DNA of 64,000 bases from Synchiropus splendidus. Lineage: Eukaryota > Chordata > Actinopteri > Syngnathiformes > Callionymidae. Every line of letters begins with the position of its first letter. Position 1 is the first letter of the stretch. The notes below the pieces were generated by a model that was not told the origin of the DNA, searched no databases, and saw nothing but the letters and a program-made list of their open reading frames with translations. This document shows, one piece after another, positions 12,176-25,193 of the stretch. Location of the stretch: NCBI RefSeq assembly GCF_027744825.2, contig NC_071337.1, forward strand, positions 12,587,031 through 12,651,030, read 5' to 3'. The position numbers were made by a program, and so were the translations under genes.

Positions 12176-15100
12176 AAAAAGCAGCATTGATGCAATGTTG
12201 CATTGAAATTATTTTTGGCTTTCCGACCCAGCGCGGCTGGTTCCGATCGTCTTCATGGTGAAGCTGTGTCACATATCTCACCCCAGCACTAGCATGTTAC
12301 ACTGCAACTTCATGATGTCATGCCTAAAGACAACGTGTCATTGGCTGCCATGCTGTGTTTTGTCTCTTGCATATGGAGTGTTGGATACATTTTGGAAATG
12401 CACTCGCTTGGTTTGGTGAACCAACACAGAAGAAATGGACGGAGCCGACGCCGGCTTTGCCGCTATGTTGCGGTGGTAGATCGGTTAGTGGTATGGCGAT
12501 GGTAACGTTAGCCTGGATGCTAGCCGACGGTTGTTTGTTTAGAAGAAATAAAAACATACATGTTGTATTGTTCATGTTGTCCGAGACGGTCGACCAGTTG
12601 GGTCGCCAATGTGTGATACAAGAGAAAGTAAACGGAAGAGTAGTCCTCGTAACTAAAATGTCCTGTTGTCCTATCCAACATTGTTTTTAAATGAAGTACT
12701 TTGGTATCCTGGAAATCTATCCACACTTCATATTCCCACTTCGTTTTAAGTCTGCTGCGGAGGGATCATTTGAAGGGATCATTTCAAGTGGTGAACGGCG
12801 AGTGCCCTCGGTCTTAGGAGTAATGGGACACACTGCACTTACTCGCGTACGCGCAAAACCCAATGTTAGGGTCAGAAACGAGTGTTAGGGTGAGAAATGG
12901 GACACAGCCCAAGTGTGATCCATTGCAGCTATTTGTGCTACTCTACTACGTCTTGATCTTATTTCTGCGTTGCATCTTCCAGTGCATTGCTCCCGAAATA
13001 AAAGTGTGAAATCATGATTGTTGATCAAAACTGGTACCGTGATGGACCACCAACCTGTTGGACATGAACTCTTGCCAAAACAGTCGATCAGCTCTCAAAT
13101 GGCAGAAAGGTCTGGCTCAAGGAGGAAAAAAATGAATCTGATGTATGAGTTTTTTGTTTGGTCCAGTTCCCCAACTGTAGATTAAGTTTGAATTTATGAG
13201 CAGTGCTGCAGCCAGCCATCATCAGGGGCAATGGAGATCTTCTGGCTTCAGATCCAAGCAGCTCTCAGGGGATCCATCAATATGTCTATGGGTTGGAGAG
13301 CTCAACGAGAAGTGACTGGGCTGACTTTGAAAGCCTAATCACATTTAAAATGAAAATGCATTAAGGTGAAATAGGATTAAGATGCAAGTTACAATGAATC
13401 GCGGGAGTGCGCTATTATTTATAGCGCGTACAAATCATTCATTACTGGGGTAAAAGCCCTTCAGAATTTGACGTAGTTGCCTCTGTAAAACTTCCTACAG
13501 GTCAAACAATTCCGTGATCTCTTTGGCATAACTGTTAGCTTGGGTGACACGACAATGAAACAAACTGCTAACAGGTGACTAAAAATTCCGCCGAATCACC
13601 GGGTGGAAATTGCATCGGTTTGTTGGACACCAAAACAGCATAACCCAACCCTTGCAGTCAAAATGAAATTTTGTTTAAAAAGACGTTTGTGCGGGAAATG
13701 AAACGTTTTCAATGAGATGTAGATTTTTATTGTTCCCGATTATAGCGGTCTGTGTAAACACTGTCGTTACTATATTTATGGGATCTGTCCTTACTCACCA
13801 ATTCCTCCCTCCGTTTCGTTTCTTTGGCATTGCTCTTCTCTGAAATTACTGGTACATCAAATATGTAGTCTCTCCACATGAGAGAAAAAGTGTACTTATT
13901 TTAATAAAAAATGTCTGGAACAGACAAATGCAGGACACATCTTCATGACGTTAAGTGCTCTGAGAATACGTAGATGAATGTATGAAGAAGTGGCTGGGAA
14001 CAATCCAAATGGGAAAACTCGGGCACATGTCACACCAGGATAAACGTGCCATGCTTTAGTTAAAAGCCCAGATTCTGCAGTCATTGAGACCACAGGCGAG
14101 CCACTGCTGAGTGTGGCACACTTGCTCTGAGGGCACGGCTGAATGAGGTGTGTGGTACATCGATGGCACATCGATGGCTAGGGAAGTAGCGCATTCAATG
14201 CGTTAAATCATTCACCAGTACGTATACATCTAGCGACCCATTCGCAACAACAACGTGGCAGTGTTGAAGGATTCATATTGGTGACTTGGGGGTCAGAGTC
14301 AACTGTGCCGTTCCTGGATCGTGTGACCACTGGTCCACATCTGACGCAATAGCACATCTCCAGTGTGACTACACCCCTACACCCCTTGAGGGACAAAGTC
14401 GAATGGCAAACCAGGAATGCTAAAGTTACTAGATATCACCAGTAAACAAGAATTATGTGGAGAACAAGAAGAGCTGTACCGTAATCCTGGAATCCTGGAT
14501 TAATAATATATTTATATTGTATTTATATATTATATTTCTATACACCAAACCACCAAACTGAGATAGGGATCGATGGAAGACAAGTTATTTTTACTTTTTC
14601 TTTTAATATGTGAGTATGCCTCTATAGGGTCCTCAGTGTTTACACCAGGAGAGGAGGATAGACCTCAACATGAAACTGTTTTAGTGAGGTATAAATCCAG
14701 CCCTCTCCACCGTCTATCCGGGCTGATTACACTCCCCAACACCTCACTGCCATTACCCCGATGCTTCAGCAGCACCTCTGCTGGGATTATTTACGGCAGG
14801 GACATGTCAACTCTTTTTTTCTTTTTGTCAACGCCCGATTCTCCCTGGCTATTTTAAGTCAGAGTAAATAATGCATGTGGGAACACAGGTACAAATCATG
14901 GCATTAAGTGATGGGTAAATATAAATCCAAGCCATTACTCCTCTGGTCTATTTTGTGGGTGGACACAACATTGTAGCTTTAGTTTCGACATAAAGGCCCT
15001 CCAGAGTCGCTCAGCATTCCTCTGCACTACATCAATCAGGCAGGTGTGTCTGATTGTGAAAAGAGAGAGGACTCTCGCTGCAAACAAAGATCATCGAAGA

Positions 15101-16280
15101 GACTCCTGTCCATGGCACAGCATTTAATATAAATAAATAAATGAATTTAAAAAAAACACACACACACAATGGCTCACCTGACCTTAATAATTCTATGAAA
15201 ACATAAATATTATCTTGAAATAACAGGACATTAATGGCATCAAAATTGACACAGCTGCACGACACAGTCCTGCGTGCAGTGTTTGTTCACACAGTTACAC
15301 CTGTATCACCTGATATGAACATGATATTTGTTGACACACTCCTCTGCCAAGCCTGTCACTACTTTATCACATGAGCAGACATTTTGCTAATGATGCGCAG
15401 AGCTGCTGCAGGAGTACAGTTTTCTGTCATCTGGCTTAGGCCAGATTTTTAAGTCAATGGATCAAAAATATTTTATAAATTTTGTCCTAAAATGATATCC
15501 CTATGGTGCAATTGTTCCATAAATTCACAACTATATCTTCTGCTAAATATTTTACACTTTACCTGCTGAAAATTTTGATGTTATTGCCCACCTCTTCATA
15601 TGGTGTTTGACAGTTTTATGCTTTAATATCATTCATTGTCCATCACCGTATTCATCTCCTCACGACGGTTATCATAAATATCAGTATTCTGAGAGGTATC
15701 AACACTCATTGATATCCAATTCCAATTAGCCACGTCATCAGTTTTGTCATGACAAATTCCAACAGGTTAGTAAAGCTTCCATTCATCACTTACCTCATTG
15801 CAACAAGTTACTGATATCAGCCCAGCTGTAACCTTAGTAGGTCTGTTATGAGCTGTGTCCAGCACGCTACTGTCGTCCACGCTGGCTGCTCAGTCAATGT
15901 CGGTTGTTTCATTATTAGCCATTGACCTTGGCTAACAGCCTTCAGCACGTAAACGTGACTCAACCATGTTTTATCTCCTAAAGATGCAGACAGTAGAGAG
16001 AAAACCACGTGTGCCGAACCTACAGTAAGAAGTTAGGGCCAACTCTATCAGTGCTGTTTGGAAAAAACTATGAAAATATGATCTAATTCTCACATATCTT
16101 TAAAATGATCTCATAAATAATCAAGAATATATGTGAGGATGAAGTACCAATAACTTATACTGTACTTATTTTGTTTTTCATGTTAATGGAAGTGGGTTTA
16201 TTCCTTTTAAAGCATATGTCATACTGAATTGGGTCAAGTCTATTCCTAGATATCAATATTGAGTTTGCCATTTTACTATA

Positions 16281-16982
16281 CAGTGGTACCTCGGTTCTCG
16301 ACCACAATCCGTTCGAGAAGCGATTTGTTCGAAATCTGAATCGATTTTTCCCATTACAATGTATGGAAAAAGAAATAATGCGTTCCAAACATTAAAATAG
16401 GCTTTTGTAGGAGTGAATGTAGAGTGTCTGCTGCAGGTGCGCTGTTCCTCTATGTGTGTGGCCGCTGCATGTGGGAGGGGTTGCCGAGTGAGTGACGTCT
16501 CTCCAGAAGTGAAGAGGTGCCCGGTGCGTGTCCAGCTCTGAATGTGCGCTTCTGTGCAGTTTGGCTGTGACAAAGTCATAAACCAAGTAACGCTCTGTCC
16601 CAGACTCGCCACATCCCTGTCCCAGCTCCAGCCCACAACAGGACATCAAACCCTGGAGTGTGTGCTCCAGCCTCGGAGGTGTGGAGAGCGAGCACCTGTG
16701 ACCCTCTACCACGGTCCAGTGCGGAGACAGGAAAGGTTTTACACCTCAATATGAAGAAAAAACAGTCATTAAATGTAGCTAACGGGACACGTCTGCATAC
16801 AGAGGCTGCGTTATACACAATAACAGAGCGCTTCGTGGGTCAGCTGGTCGGCCCGCACGTTACGTTTTTTCCTGCTTTCTCCGGGGGCGTTCGAGTTTTG
16901 GATTTTCGTTCGAAATCCAAAGCAAAAAAATCTCAGAATTTTTGTTCAAATTCCGATTTGTTCGAATTCTGAGACACCACTG
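16281..16982. mobile_element. TA-flanked pogo/Tigger-like MITE, copy A (702 bp)
   Basis: The element begins CAGTGGTACCTCGG and ends ...CTGAGACACCACTG. The ends are inverted repeats with two differences over the outer 14 bases. It is flanked by TA on both sides (16279-16280 and 16983-16984), the target duplication of Tc1/mariner/pogo elements. Subterminal sequence is rich in TTCGAAAT and TTCGAAC words. The interior has no transposase; its open frames are not recognisable as protein. A block at 16403-16610 is almost identical to 37517-37724 in copy B, so both come from one non-autonomous family. Assignment to pogo/Tigger rests on the CAGTGGTACCTCGG terminus and the TA duplication. Confidence 0.8.
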
Positions 16983-18480
16983 TACTTACCCATTATTGGA
17001 GGATTTTTTGTTCTACTTCACAACATATGAAAAATCTCAGGCCCGACATAGGACTCCTCTCCACTGCAAAAGTGCTCAGAATCACTCTGTATCTTATACC
17101 GTGACTCATTGGACGCTATGAAACGGTCCAGCCACTGTCCTTCTATACATGTATCAATGTTCCAAATACATTGAATTTGCTTTGTGAGCCTTGTTTATTG
17201 CATTGCATCATTGAAATACCTCAGCACTTCAACTGACAGGGAAACATGTGAACCCAGCGGAATACTCGGCTTTGTTTACAAGTGCTTTCCTCCTGACACA
17301 TCACGAGCAACTTGACGTGTGGACTCATTCTGGATGTTAATTACCGGTTTGCTCATTGTCAAAGTTACACTAGTCACGACAAATGTTTTGACGCGTATGC
17401 AGTCATTAATCATAGTTATAATTTGTAAAGCTGTGAAGTAAATTACTCATGTTTTTCACTGCTGTTTCTCGCCTTGTTGCTGGTATCTTTTGATGTTTTT
17501 AATTAGTGTAGGTGTTAAGGGTAACAACACTGAATAATCTATTAAGACTCCAAGAAGCCACTGGTTTTGGGAAACGTTTACTCTTTCACTCAGTGGCTTT
17601 TCTTTTTATTCTCACCAATAGCCTCCCCCTCTCCTTGTCTGTTGTTTTTTTATTTGTTTTTTTCTTCTGCTTTGTCTTTCATGTCCCCCTTTTACGATTG
17701 TTTGCCTCACCCCACTTCTTATCTCTCTTTATTGTCCCCTCTTGTCTTTGATTGACGGTTGAATAAATTGATTTTCAGCCCTGTGTGTTCCATCTGTCTG
17801 TCTCAAGGCATTTCCCTGATTTAGCCAGAGCCACTCCAGGGTATACCCTGGACCAAAGATTGACTGTCAGTCAGTGGCAGCATGAAGCGGTCCGTTTCTT
17901 GGCTGACAAGCCTCCATGACAGCAGAAACCAATGGGACATTTCAAACAGGAATACCTCCTTTTGCTCTGTCTGTCTCATGGCCTCAGGTTGGTTCGTCGC
18001 GTTTCCATCCTGTCCCACTGTCATTTTAGTTTTACAGTGTTTTGGTGACCTTACGGTGCAGACCATTCATGCTCTTTAGGAGACAGGGTTTGAGGTCCAG
18101 GGGAATTCAACAGGTGATTATAGAGAGGCTTTCCCTGCTTCTTTACCTTCTCCATTTTTGAGCTTGTTTAATATTGTCTCCATGTGAATAAAGATGAACT
18201 GAAAACTGATGGTACCGGTATGAGTTGTGCGATGATGTGGCATGGACTGTTTCACGAAAATCTCTGAAACCGCAAAAGACGGTCACTTCATTCTGTTGTT
18301 GACTACTTTAACCGCTTACTGACACAATGTGTGACCATACCCAAAGCAGATGGAGGATCGACACAACCAACTGATGGGCGAGCCAGTTGAATTGACTCAG
18401 TTAAGGGGGATAAAGGACGGTAATTATTAGGCTTATATTGGGATAAAAATCACAACGACATATTCGACATTCACCCCCAA

Positions 18481-18932
18481 AAAAATGCAGATCAGATCTA
18501 ACATGTTTCATTGAGGAAGGTATGCCAAGACGTTCCTTCCTCCTTGTCGAAGCTCTCCTCCACTGAGACGTAATTTCGTCGGGTTGGTGACGAGTGCTGT
18601 GCGTGCGCTGAGCAGCGCACACACACAGACACTCGCGATTTTGAGCACTCTTTGAATTGTGGCAGCTGCTCGAAGGTGGCTCACTTAACTGCAGTGAGTC
18701 GCCTGGGCGGCACTCTTTCATCCAACCACACTTACTGGCAGAATCGGATTCTCTCACTTAGGTCAGCTATCATCAGGCGTTCACACATACACGTCATTCT
18801 GTAGGTATATATATAAAACTCGTCACTAACCCGACGAAATTACGTCTCAGTGGAGGAGAGCTTCGACAAGGAGGAAGGAACGTCTCGGCATACCTTCCTC
18901 AATGAAACTGGTTGGATCTGATCTGCATTTTT
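18481..18932. mobile_element. Long-terminal-inverted-repeat MITE / foldback element
   Basis: Positions 18481-18595 and 18818-18932 are inverted copies of each other. Each is 115 bp, and I count five mismatches. The outer end reads AAAAATGCAGATCAGATC and the inner end GGTGACGAGT. The 222-bp centre has no open protein of a known family. It contains a perfect small hairpin, TGCGCTG-AG-CAGCGCA, at 18604-18619. I could not identify a target-site duplication, so the superfamily is undecided. The right arm directly abuts a hAT transposase remnant on the minus strand. Confidence 0.8.
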
Positions 18933-19214
18933 CTAACCAATGATATGCTGTACGTTACGTTGTTCATCCTTTGTTTTGATGTGATTTGATATGATACAAT
19001 ATTTTCCCATACATTTTGTGAGAGATTTTAGGAGGCCCTGAACTTGCAGAGCCACTTTCTCTGGGTGGTAATGCTCCATGTGCACTTGTAGGTTGGTGGT
19101 GGTATTTCCACAGATTTTTACGTTCGCATGACACCGCTTACAAACTGCCATCGGTCTAACTTGTCGCCTTCTTTCCACGGATGATACAATCATGTTAAAA
19201 TAAAAACCTGTCAT
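18933..19214 (-). pseudogene. hAT transposase remnant, BED zinc finger only
   Basis: The 93-codon open frame contains AVCKRCHANVKICGN (residues 23-37) and NLQVHMEHYHPE (41-52). This is the BED zinc-finger pattern Cys25-x2-Cys28 ... His45-x4-His50 followed by PE, typical of hAT (Ac/ZBED) transposases, where it binds element ends. The residues before 20 and after about 65 look unrelated. The RNase-H-like catalytic core and the C-terminal hATC dimerisation domain are absent, so this is a fragment. It may be all that remains of an older insertion or an exapted finger; no promoter or splice context supports expression. Confidence 0.7.
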
Positions 19215-21717
19215 CTCTGAGGAATGTTGATTTCAATCATTGTAAACAGGAGTAATTATCATTGATAATGATCATAAATAAAATCAGAGAAAGGAACAAA
19301 GCACTGCAGAGAATGAAAAAAAACAACAACATATAAACCCAACCATTGTTTGCAGTGTTAATAGGCACGTCCACTCACCAAGCGCAGACACACAGGGCTC
19401 TCCGTCTTGACTGGGTTTCACCTTAATATGGAGACCAATGGTTCTCTCAGTCAGGGAGTCGGTCGATGGGAGGAAGTGTAGGTTGGGTACATTTTTAAAG
19501 TTCAACACTGTATGCAGACTTTGAATCACACTTTATGCTGAACTGTCACCATGACAACAGAGCCGGTCTCATTCGATACTTGACACTACAGTGACAAAAA
19601 TGATGAAATGAAGAGGAAACGTGTGAGGAATGGGTGGTACTCCCTTTGCAAATGGTCAGGCAGGATGCCAGAATTGGAATGGGTTGGCAGGTATTCTTTT
19701 TATTTTGCCATGGTCATGCAGCAAGTTTTTTTTTATTTATTTATTTATTTTTTTTATGAAGGGACCGATTCTCACAGGTGAAAAATCTATACATACATAA
19801 GACAATCGATTGCCCAGCTCTTATACTGAACATCCAGTGTGACAAGAATCAAGTGAGATCATCTGATGACTGCTCAGTGAAACGGCAGCATTATTCGGGC
19901 AGCAAAAAGGTGCTAAAGTTGCCGCTCGTAGCTTTTCACGCTAAAAGTTGCCAAGAGCAATTGGATATTGGCCAGTAGTCACAGTCTCCAAGTTGGCAAC
20001 ACTGGATGCAAATTGACTACAGTTAGGGATCAGCCACTCAGCCATCGTGTTTTTCCAGCTTTCAGTGGAAATAAGGGATTATCTATCAATGTTACCTGTA
20101 GGCCACTTCCAGTTCCAACCAGTGCTGTTCTGCTGCACTGCGGAACAAAGGGATGGCGGCCTGTTAAACACGAGCATCTATGCAAGGTTACAGCGTAAGC
20201 TCACTGGAACGGTGGCCATTGTGAAGAGCCGCAAGTTGACTCGAGAAGCAGAGGTGTAATGCGATAATAGTCAAGCCATCATAAACACTGACTGCATTTC
20301 ATCAGAAAGAAATACACCAATAAAGTGCCCCCTCATGATGTCAATAAATTATTGCACGTTTAGTTAAGAATGACAGTACAGTAGATCTGGCCTTATGAAT
20401 TAATGTTCAATATTTCTATAGTTAAAGTACTCCTGTTTAAAGCCACTGATTTCTCTTTCAGCACATTTCTCTGAAAGTGAGTTTCAAAACCAGGCACAAG
20501 ATCAAAGCGGGAAACACAGACAGCTCCCTTGAATTAAGACCCGATTTATGTGCAGTCATGAGCTTGCCCAAACACAAGCATACACACATTCTGTCTCTTG
20601 AGCTTGAGTGCTGCAATGATCGGAATACAGATTGGATCGTTTGTCTGTTTTCAACAATTTGATTGGTGGCTTTGATCCATAGGGAAAGCCATTCTTTAAT
20701 GGCAAATGAGAGGATGAGGGATTTGAGGGAACGGCCCTTTAAGCAGATCTAGTATCATTGAGCTCCCTGGAGAGCAGCATAGACAAGCGAAGCTGTGAGA
20801 TGAAAAGAAGACGGTCAAACAGAAACATGACATCAGGATACTTGGGAGGTGATGCTTTTGCATCAGATATTTGCATCAATATTTATTTGGTAAACCTGAG
20901 AAAAAACATGAACGCCAGCAGCCATTCAATGTATTTTCAGCCTCCCCCCAAAAAACAATGGTAGAATTTCTCTTATTAAGTTGTCAGCACCGCGTGGAAA
21001 TTGCTGTATTGATCATCACATTCCCCATGGAAACTGACAAGCCGAGTTAATGATTTCTTCAAGCTTATTTCAGGAAGAGAGGAGCCAAATTATCCTCGCG
21101 TATGGCCACAAAAGGTTTTTCATTCATTCATTATGAATGGCTTTTTTCTGTATAACTTGGTTCCATCATGACCATGATTCAGTCACAGTGTAAAAGGTGG
21201 AAGAGCACCCTCAGTACATTGAGTCACCACAAGTGTGAGGGACTGACACTTGCTGAGCGATGGAAGTGGATACTTCAATGACTGATGTCTCTCTTCCGTC
21301 CTCTTTTTTTTTTTTCTTTCCGGGTGTCTCAGGGGTGACAACTACTTGAACATGACTTGAACCTAAAAAAAAGACATTTACGATTCGGGCCTTAATTTTC
21401 TTCCTTACCTGATTTAAAGACTCATCTACTCATCACTCTACTGCCGGCGCCTGTTCTTGCGTTGTTTTTTTTCAGTAGCACGTTCCGCCAGGTGTCTGTG
21501 GTTCTTCTATAGACCATCCACAAGGAGCTGTTGGTTCCTCAGCCAACAAGCTGTAGCCACATATTTTGAGTGACTTTAGAAAGTGGCAATTGGAGATCTT
21601 TGGATGTTATGTTTACCTTCACCAAAGACGCAACGTCATCCACCACGTTGTTTAGTCTGCCTGTGTTCAATATGACTGCAAAACTTATGGACAATTTTGG
21701 ATGAAATTTCTAGTAAA

Positions 21718-21900
21718 AACCCTAAATTCCGGACTATAGTCACACCCACTAATTTTAAGAAGACGTCGCACCGGTCTATTAGCCGCGGGAGTGGCGGTGC
21801 TGTCTGAGTTGTAGAAAGGTCAGTGGTGCACCCGGCTTAAAAAATGCATGAGGATCACTTTAAACTAGTTTGGAAAACGGTGTCCAGCATGGAGACTGAC
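21718..21900. repeat. Teleost dispersed repeat fragment (CCGGACTATA family)
   Basis: AAATTCCGGACTATAGTCAC followed by CCACTAATTTTAAGAAG and CGCACCGGTCTATTAGCCGC resembles a widespread vertebrate/fish non-autonomous repeat. That family is built on CCGGACTATAAGCCGC words repeated twice. The 3' limit is unclear. Confidence 0.45.
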
Positions 21901-23949
21901 TCATGAAACAAACTCACCAATGTTCTGAACTTGAATCATGAACTCATTTATTATTTACATTAAAGTTAAGTGACATTAAATGATAAAACATTTAAGTGTT
22001 TTGGCCCACACCACAGCCAGTCTCAGCTTCTCCAGTAGATTGGCTCTGTTGGCAGAGCCGTTGACATGCGGGAGAAAACGGCGTATTTTGAGAAAACTTT
22101 GTTGTTGGGAGATCGTGTTGGAGCTGTGCTGAAGCTCCTTGGCTGAGGTTTGCCTTTTCTGAGTGCTTTTGTAGTTCAAACTTTCTTGTTTAGTTATTGT
22201 TTAATCATTGATTACTTTGGTTTCTTTGTTGTGCTAACTGTGTCATACTGTTACCTTTATTAAATAGCTTCTGTTTAGAACTAACGCTGACTCTGTTTTG
22301 CTCCTTGTTTGAGGACGCAACATTCTCATCTTCAGCTCTGCTTCAGGTGATTTCTTTTTAAGTGTATGGCAGCGTAAATCTTATATCGTGACAACAAAGA
22401 AAGAGCTAGTTTCATGCGCTCCCCAGAGCAGACAAGTCTTACAAATTCAAATCTTAAGCAACACAAGCTCACGAGTGGCGACTTGGCGTGAGTCGAATAC
22501 TAATGGAGCCAAAATTGCATGTAAAACGAATCTGCTGAAAGCAACTTAGGGTTGTTGGATGTTCCTGCATTCCAACAAGACGACACGTGTATGGCTGATT
22601 CAATATTAAACAGTGTGATGTAAAATGGGTTTGGACACACAGGTTGTCATTTACTGTGCTAACCATCACCGACCTAGAAAAGTGTCCATTTATTTTGCAT
22701 GAATGTTAAATTTTGATGGCAGATGTTGGTGAACTGATGGATTCAGTTCTTTTTACTGAGAATATTTCGATAGACCATTTTTTTTTTTGTTTTTATTTTG
22801 TCTATGCCAATAGAGCTGGTGTTGTTTATTGTTACAAATCTGTTATAAAATAAGTGATTGGCATTAACCTTGAAGCCGGCTGACTAGACTTTGGTCTTGT
22901 AGACCACAAAAGAGATAAGGCTCTTAAAAAAAAAAAAAAAGACGGTGCGCTATGTACAGCAGGGAGTTAAGAGAGTTAGGAATCCACTTTAAACTGAAGA
23001 GATGCGATTCCATATTAAATTCCAGTGACTCAGCCTTTATTCTTTTTGGTGTTACAATCTGCACATCGCAATGGTTTCTGACATTGAATTTGTGCGAAAT
23101 ACGGTGAGAACATATCCATTTTCCTCCTTCAAATTTGCAGCTGTGCCGTTCCTTTGCCATTCATGAGGATTAGAATGTTGTGTGACACCAAAATGTGTGG
23201 TAATGACAAAGAGTGAATCAGTGTGTTGTGTGAGTGTGTCGCCGTGCGTATGTGGAAAGAGCAGCTGTCGGAGGCAGTCTGCTAGTCAGCATAATTAGAA
23301 TGCTCTGTAACCTGCGTCTCCTCCTCCTCATCCACGCCACCCTTGCTCTGACACCGCTCTCCTTTCTCTCCGTCTGAGCGATGAGTTTTAAATCATCCTT
23401 TCATTCTTCGCTGTGTGATGAATGAGAGGAAATATGTCCTTTTCTTTCTGTTTATACTCCCTTCCATCTTAGTCCACGTCCTGTCATTATTTAATCTGCC
23501 ATACATCTTTGTTCTTTCCCGTCATGAAGCTCAGTCTCACTCGCATGTGTTTCATTTGCAGAACAATGTTCAGTATCTTGGTTTGTTCACTTTTCTTGGC
23601 TGGACTCGAAGATGATGAGGAAACTGTTGGGATTAGACTTTGGAGTTGTTTAAATTCAGGTACATGCGATGACATTTTCACCTTGTTGTTGCAATAGAGA
23701 TGATTCATTCATCATCGTAAGTCTAGCAACAAATTAAGTTCATGTCACAGGTCCGGCTTTGTGTTGAGATGTTTATGATTATGATATGTCATATGATTTT
23801 TATGAACTAACATAAAATGTTAAAATCATGTTTTATATTAGAGACAAGCAGCGCAATGATATTTGTTACTATACATACGAGGGCGGCGTATTGTACCGCT
23901 CTCTTGCGATACGACATGTATCTCGATGCAGGGGTGGTGAGACAGTAAG

Positions 23950-25193
23950 TTGCGATACTGTAAGTTTGCAGTATATTGTATTATTTATATTCAAGTGACA
24001 TTGCGATACTGTAAGTTTGGCAGTATGTTGCATTATTTATATACAAGTTACATTGCGATACTGTAAGTTTGGCAGTATATTGCATTATTTATATCCAAGT
24101 GACGTTGCGATACTGTAAGTTTGGCAGTATATTGCATTATTTATATCCAAGTGACGTTGCGATACTGTAAGTTTGGCAGTATATTGCATTATTTATATCC
24201 AAGTGACGTTGCGATACTGTAAGTTTGGCAGTATATTGCATTATTTATATCCAAGTGACGTTGCGATACTGTAAGTTTGGCAGTATATTGCATTATTTAT
24301 ATCCAAGTGACGTGGCGATACTGTAAGTTTGGCAGTATATTGCATTATTTATATCCAAGTGACGTGGCGATACTGTAAGTTTGGCAGTATATTGCATTAT
24401 TTATATCCAAGTGACGTGGCGATACTGTAAGTTTGGCAGTATATTGCATTATTTATATCCAAGTGACGTGGCGATACTGTAAGTTTGGCAGTATATTGCA
24501 TTATTTATATCCAAGTGACGTGGCGATACTGTAAGTTTGGCAGTATATTGCATTATTTATATCCAAGTGACGTTGCGATACTGTAAGTTTGGCAGTATAT
24601 TGCATTATTTATATCCAAGTGACGTTGCGATACTGTAAGTTTGGCAGTATATTGCATTATTTATATCCAAGTGACGTTGCGATACTGTAAGTTTGGCAGT
24701 ATATTGCATTATTTATATCCAAGTGACGTTGCGATACTGTAAGTTTGGCAGTATATTGCATTATTTATATCCAAGTGACGTTGCGATACTGTAAGTTTGG
24801 CAGTATATTGCATTATTTATATCCAAGTGACGTTGCGATACTGTAAGTTTGGCAGTATATTGCATTATTTATATCCAAGTGACGTTGCGATACTGTAAGT
24901 TTGGCAGTATATTGCATTATTTATATCCAAGTGACGTTGCGATACTGTAAGTTTGGCAGTATATTGCATTATTTATATCCAAGTGACGTTGCGATACTGT
25001 AAGTTTGGCAGTATATTGCATTATTTATATCCAAGTGACGTTGCGATACTGTAAGTTTGGCAGTATATTGCATTATTTATAGCCAAGTGACATTGCGATA
25101 CTGTAAGTTTGGCAGTATATTGCATTATTTATATCCAAGTGACATTGCGATACTGCAAGTTTGGCAGTATGTTGTAATATTTGTAAACAAGAG
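23950..25193. repeat. 52-bp minisatellite, about 24 tandem copies
   Basis: A 52-base unit containing GCGATACTGTAAGTTTGGCA repeats head to tail with almost no length variation from about 23950 to 25193. Edge units are more divergent: GACATTGCG at both ends, TATGTTG in the second and last units, and a one-base deletion in the first. Five consecutive central units, with GAC at 24309, 24361, 24413, 24465 and 24517, share GTGGCG instead of GTTGCG. This shows local homogenisation. Each unit carries the inverted pair ATACTG ... CAGTAT, so single strands could form regular hairpins. The flanks (GCGATACGACATGTATCTCGATGC near 23907-23931 and TGCAATTTTTGAGCG near 25233-25248, ending CAGCCCTAG) look like parts of a dispersed element within which the array expanded. 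Confidence 0.97.

Noticed and set aside
16253..16712. Minus-strand frames shared between the two MITE copies (TWFMTLSQPNCTEAH) as a conserved protein
   Set aside because: They are shared because the DNA core is shared. There is no transposase motif and the frames end differently in each copy.
18481..18932. Hammerhead ribozyme as in Penelope-like elements (CTGATGA on the minus strand near 18770)
   Set aside because: CTGATGA is present, but the required GAAA core segment and helix partners do not follow at proper spacing.
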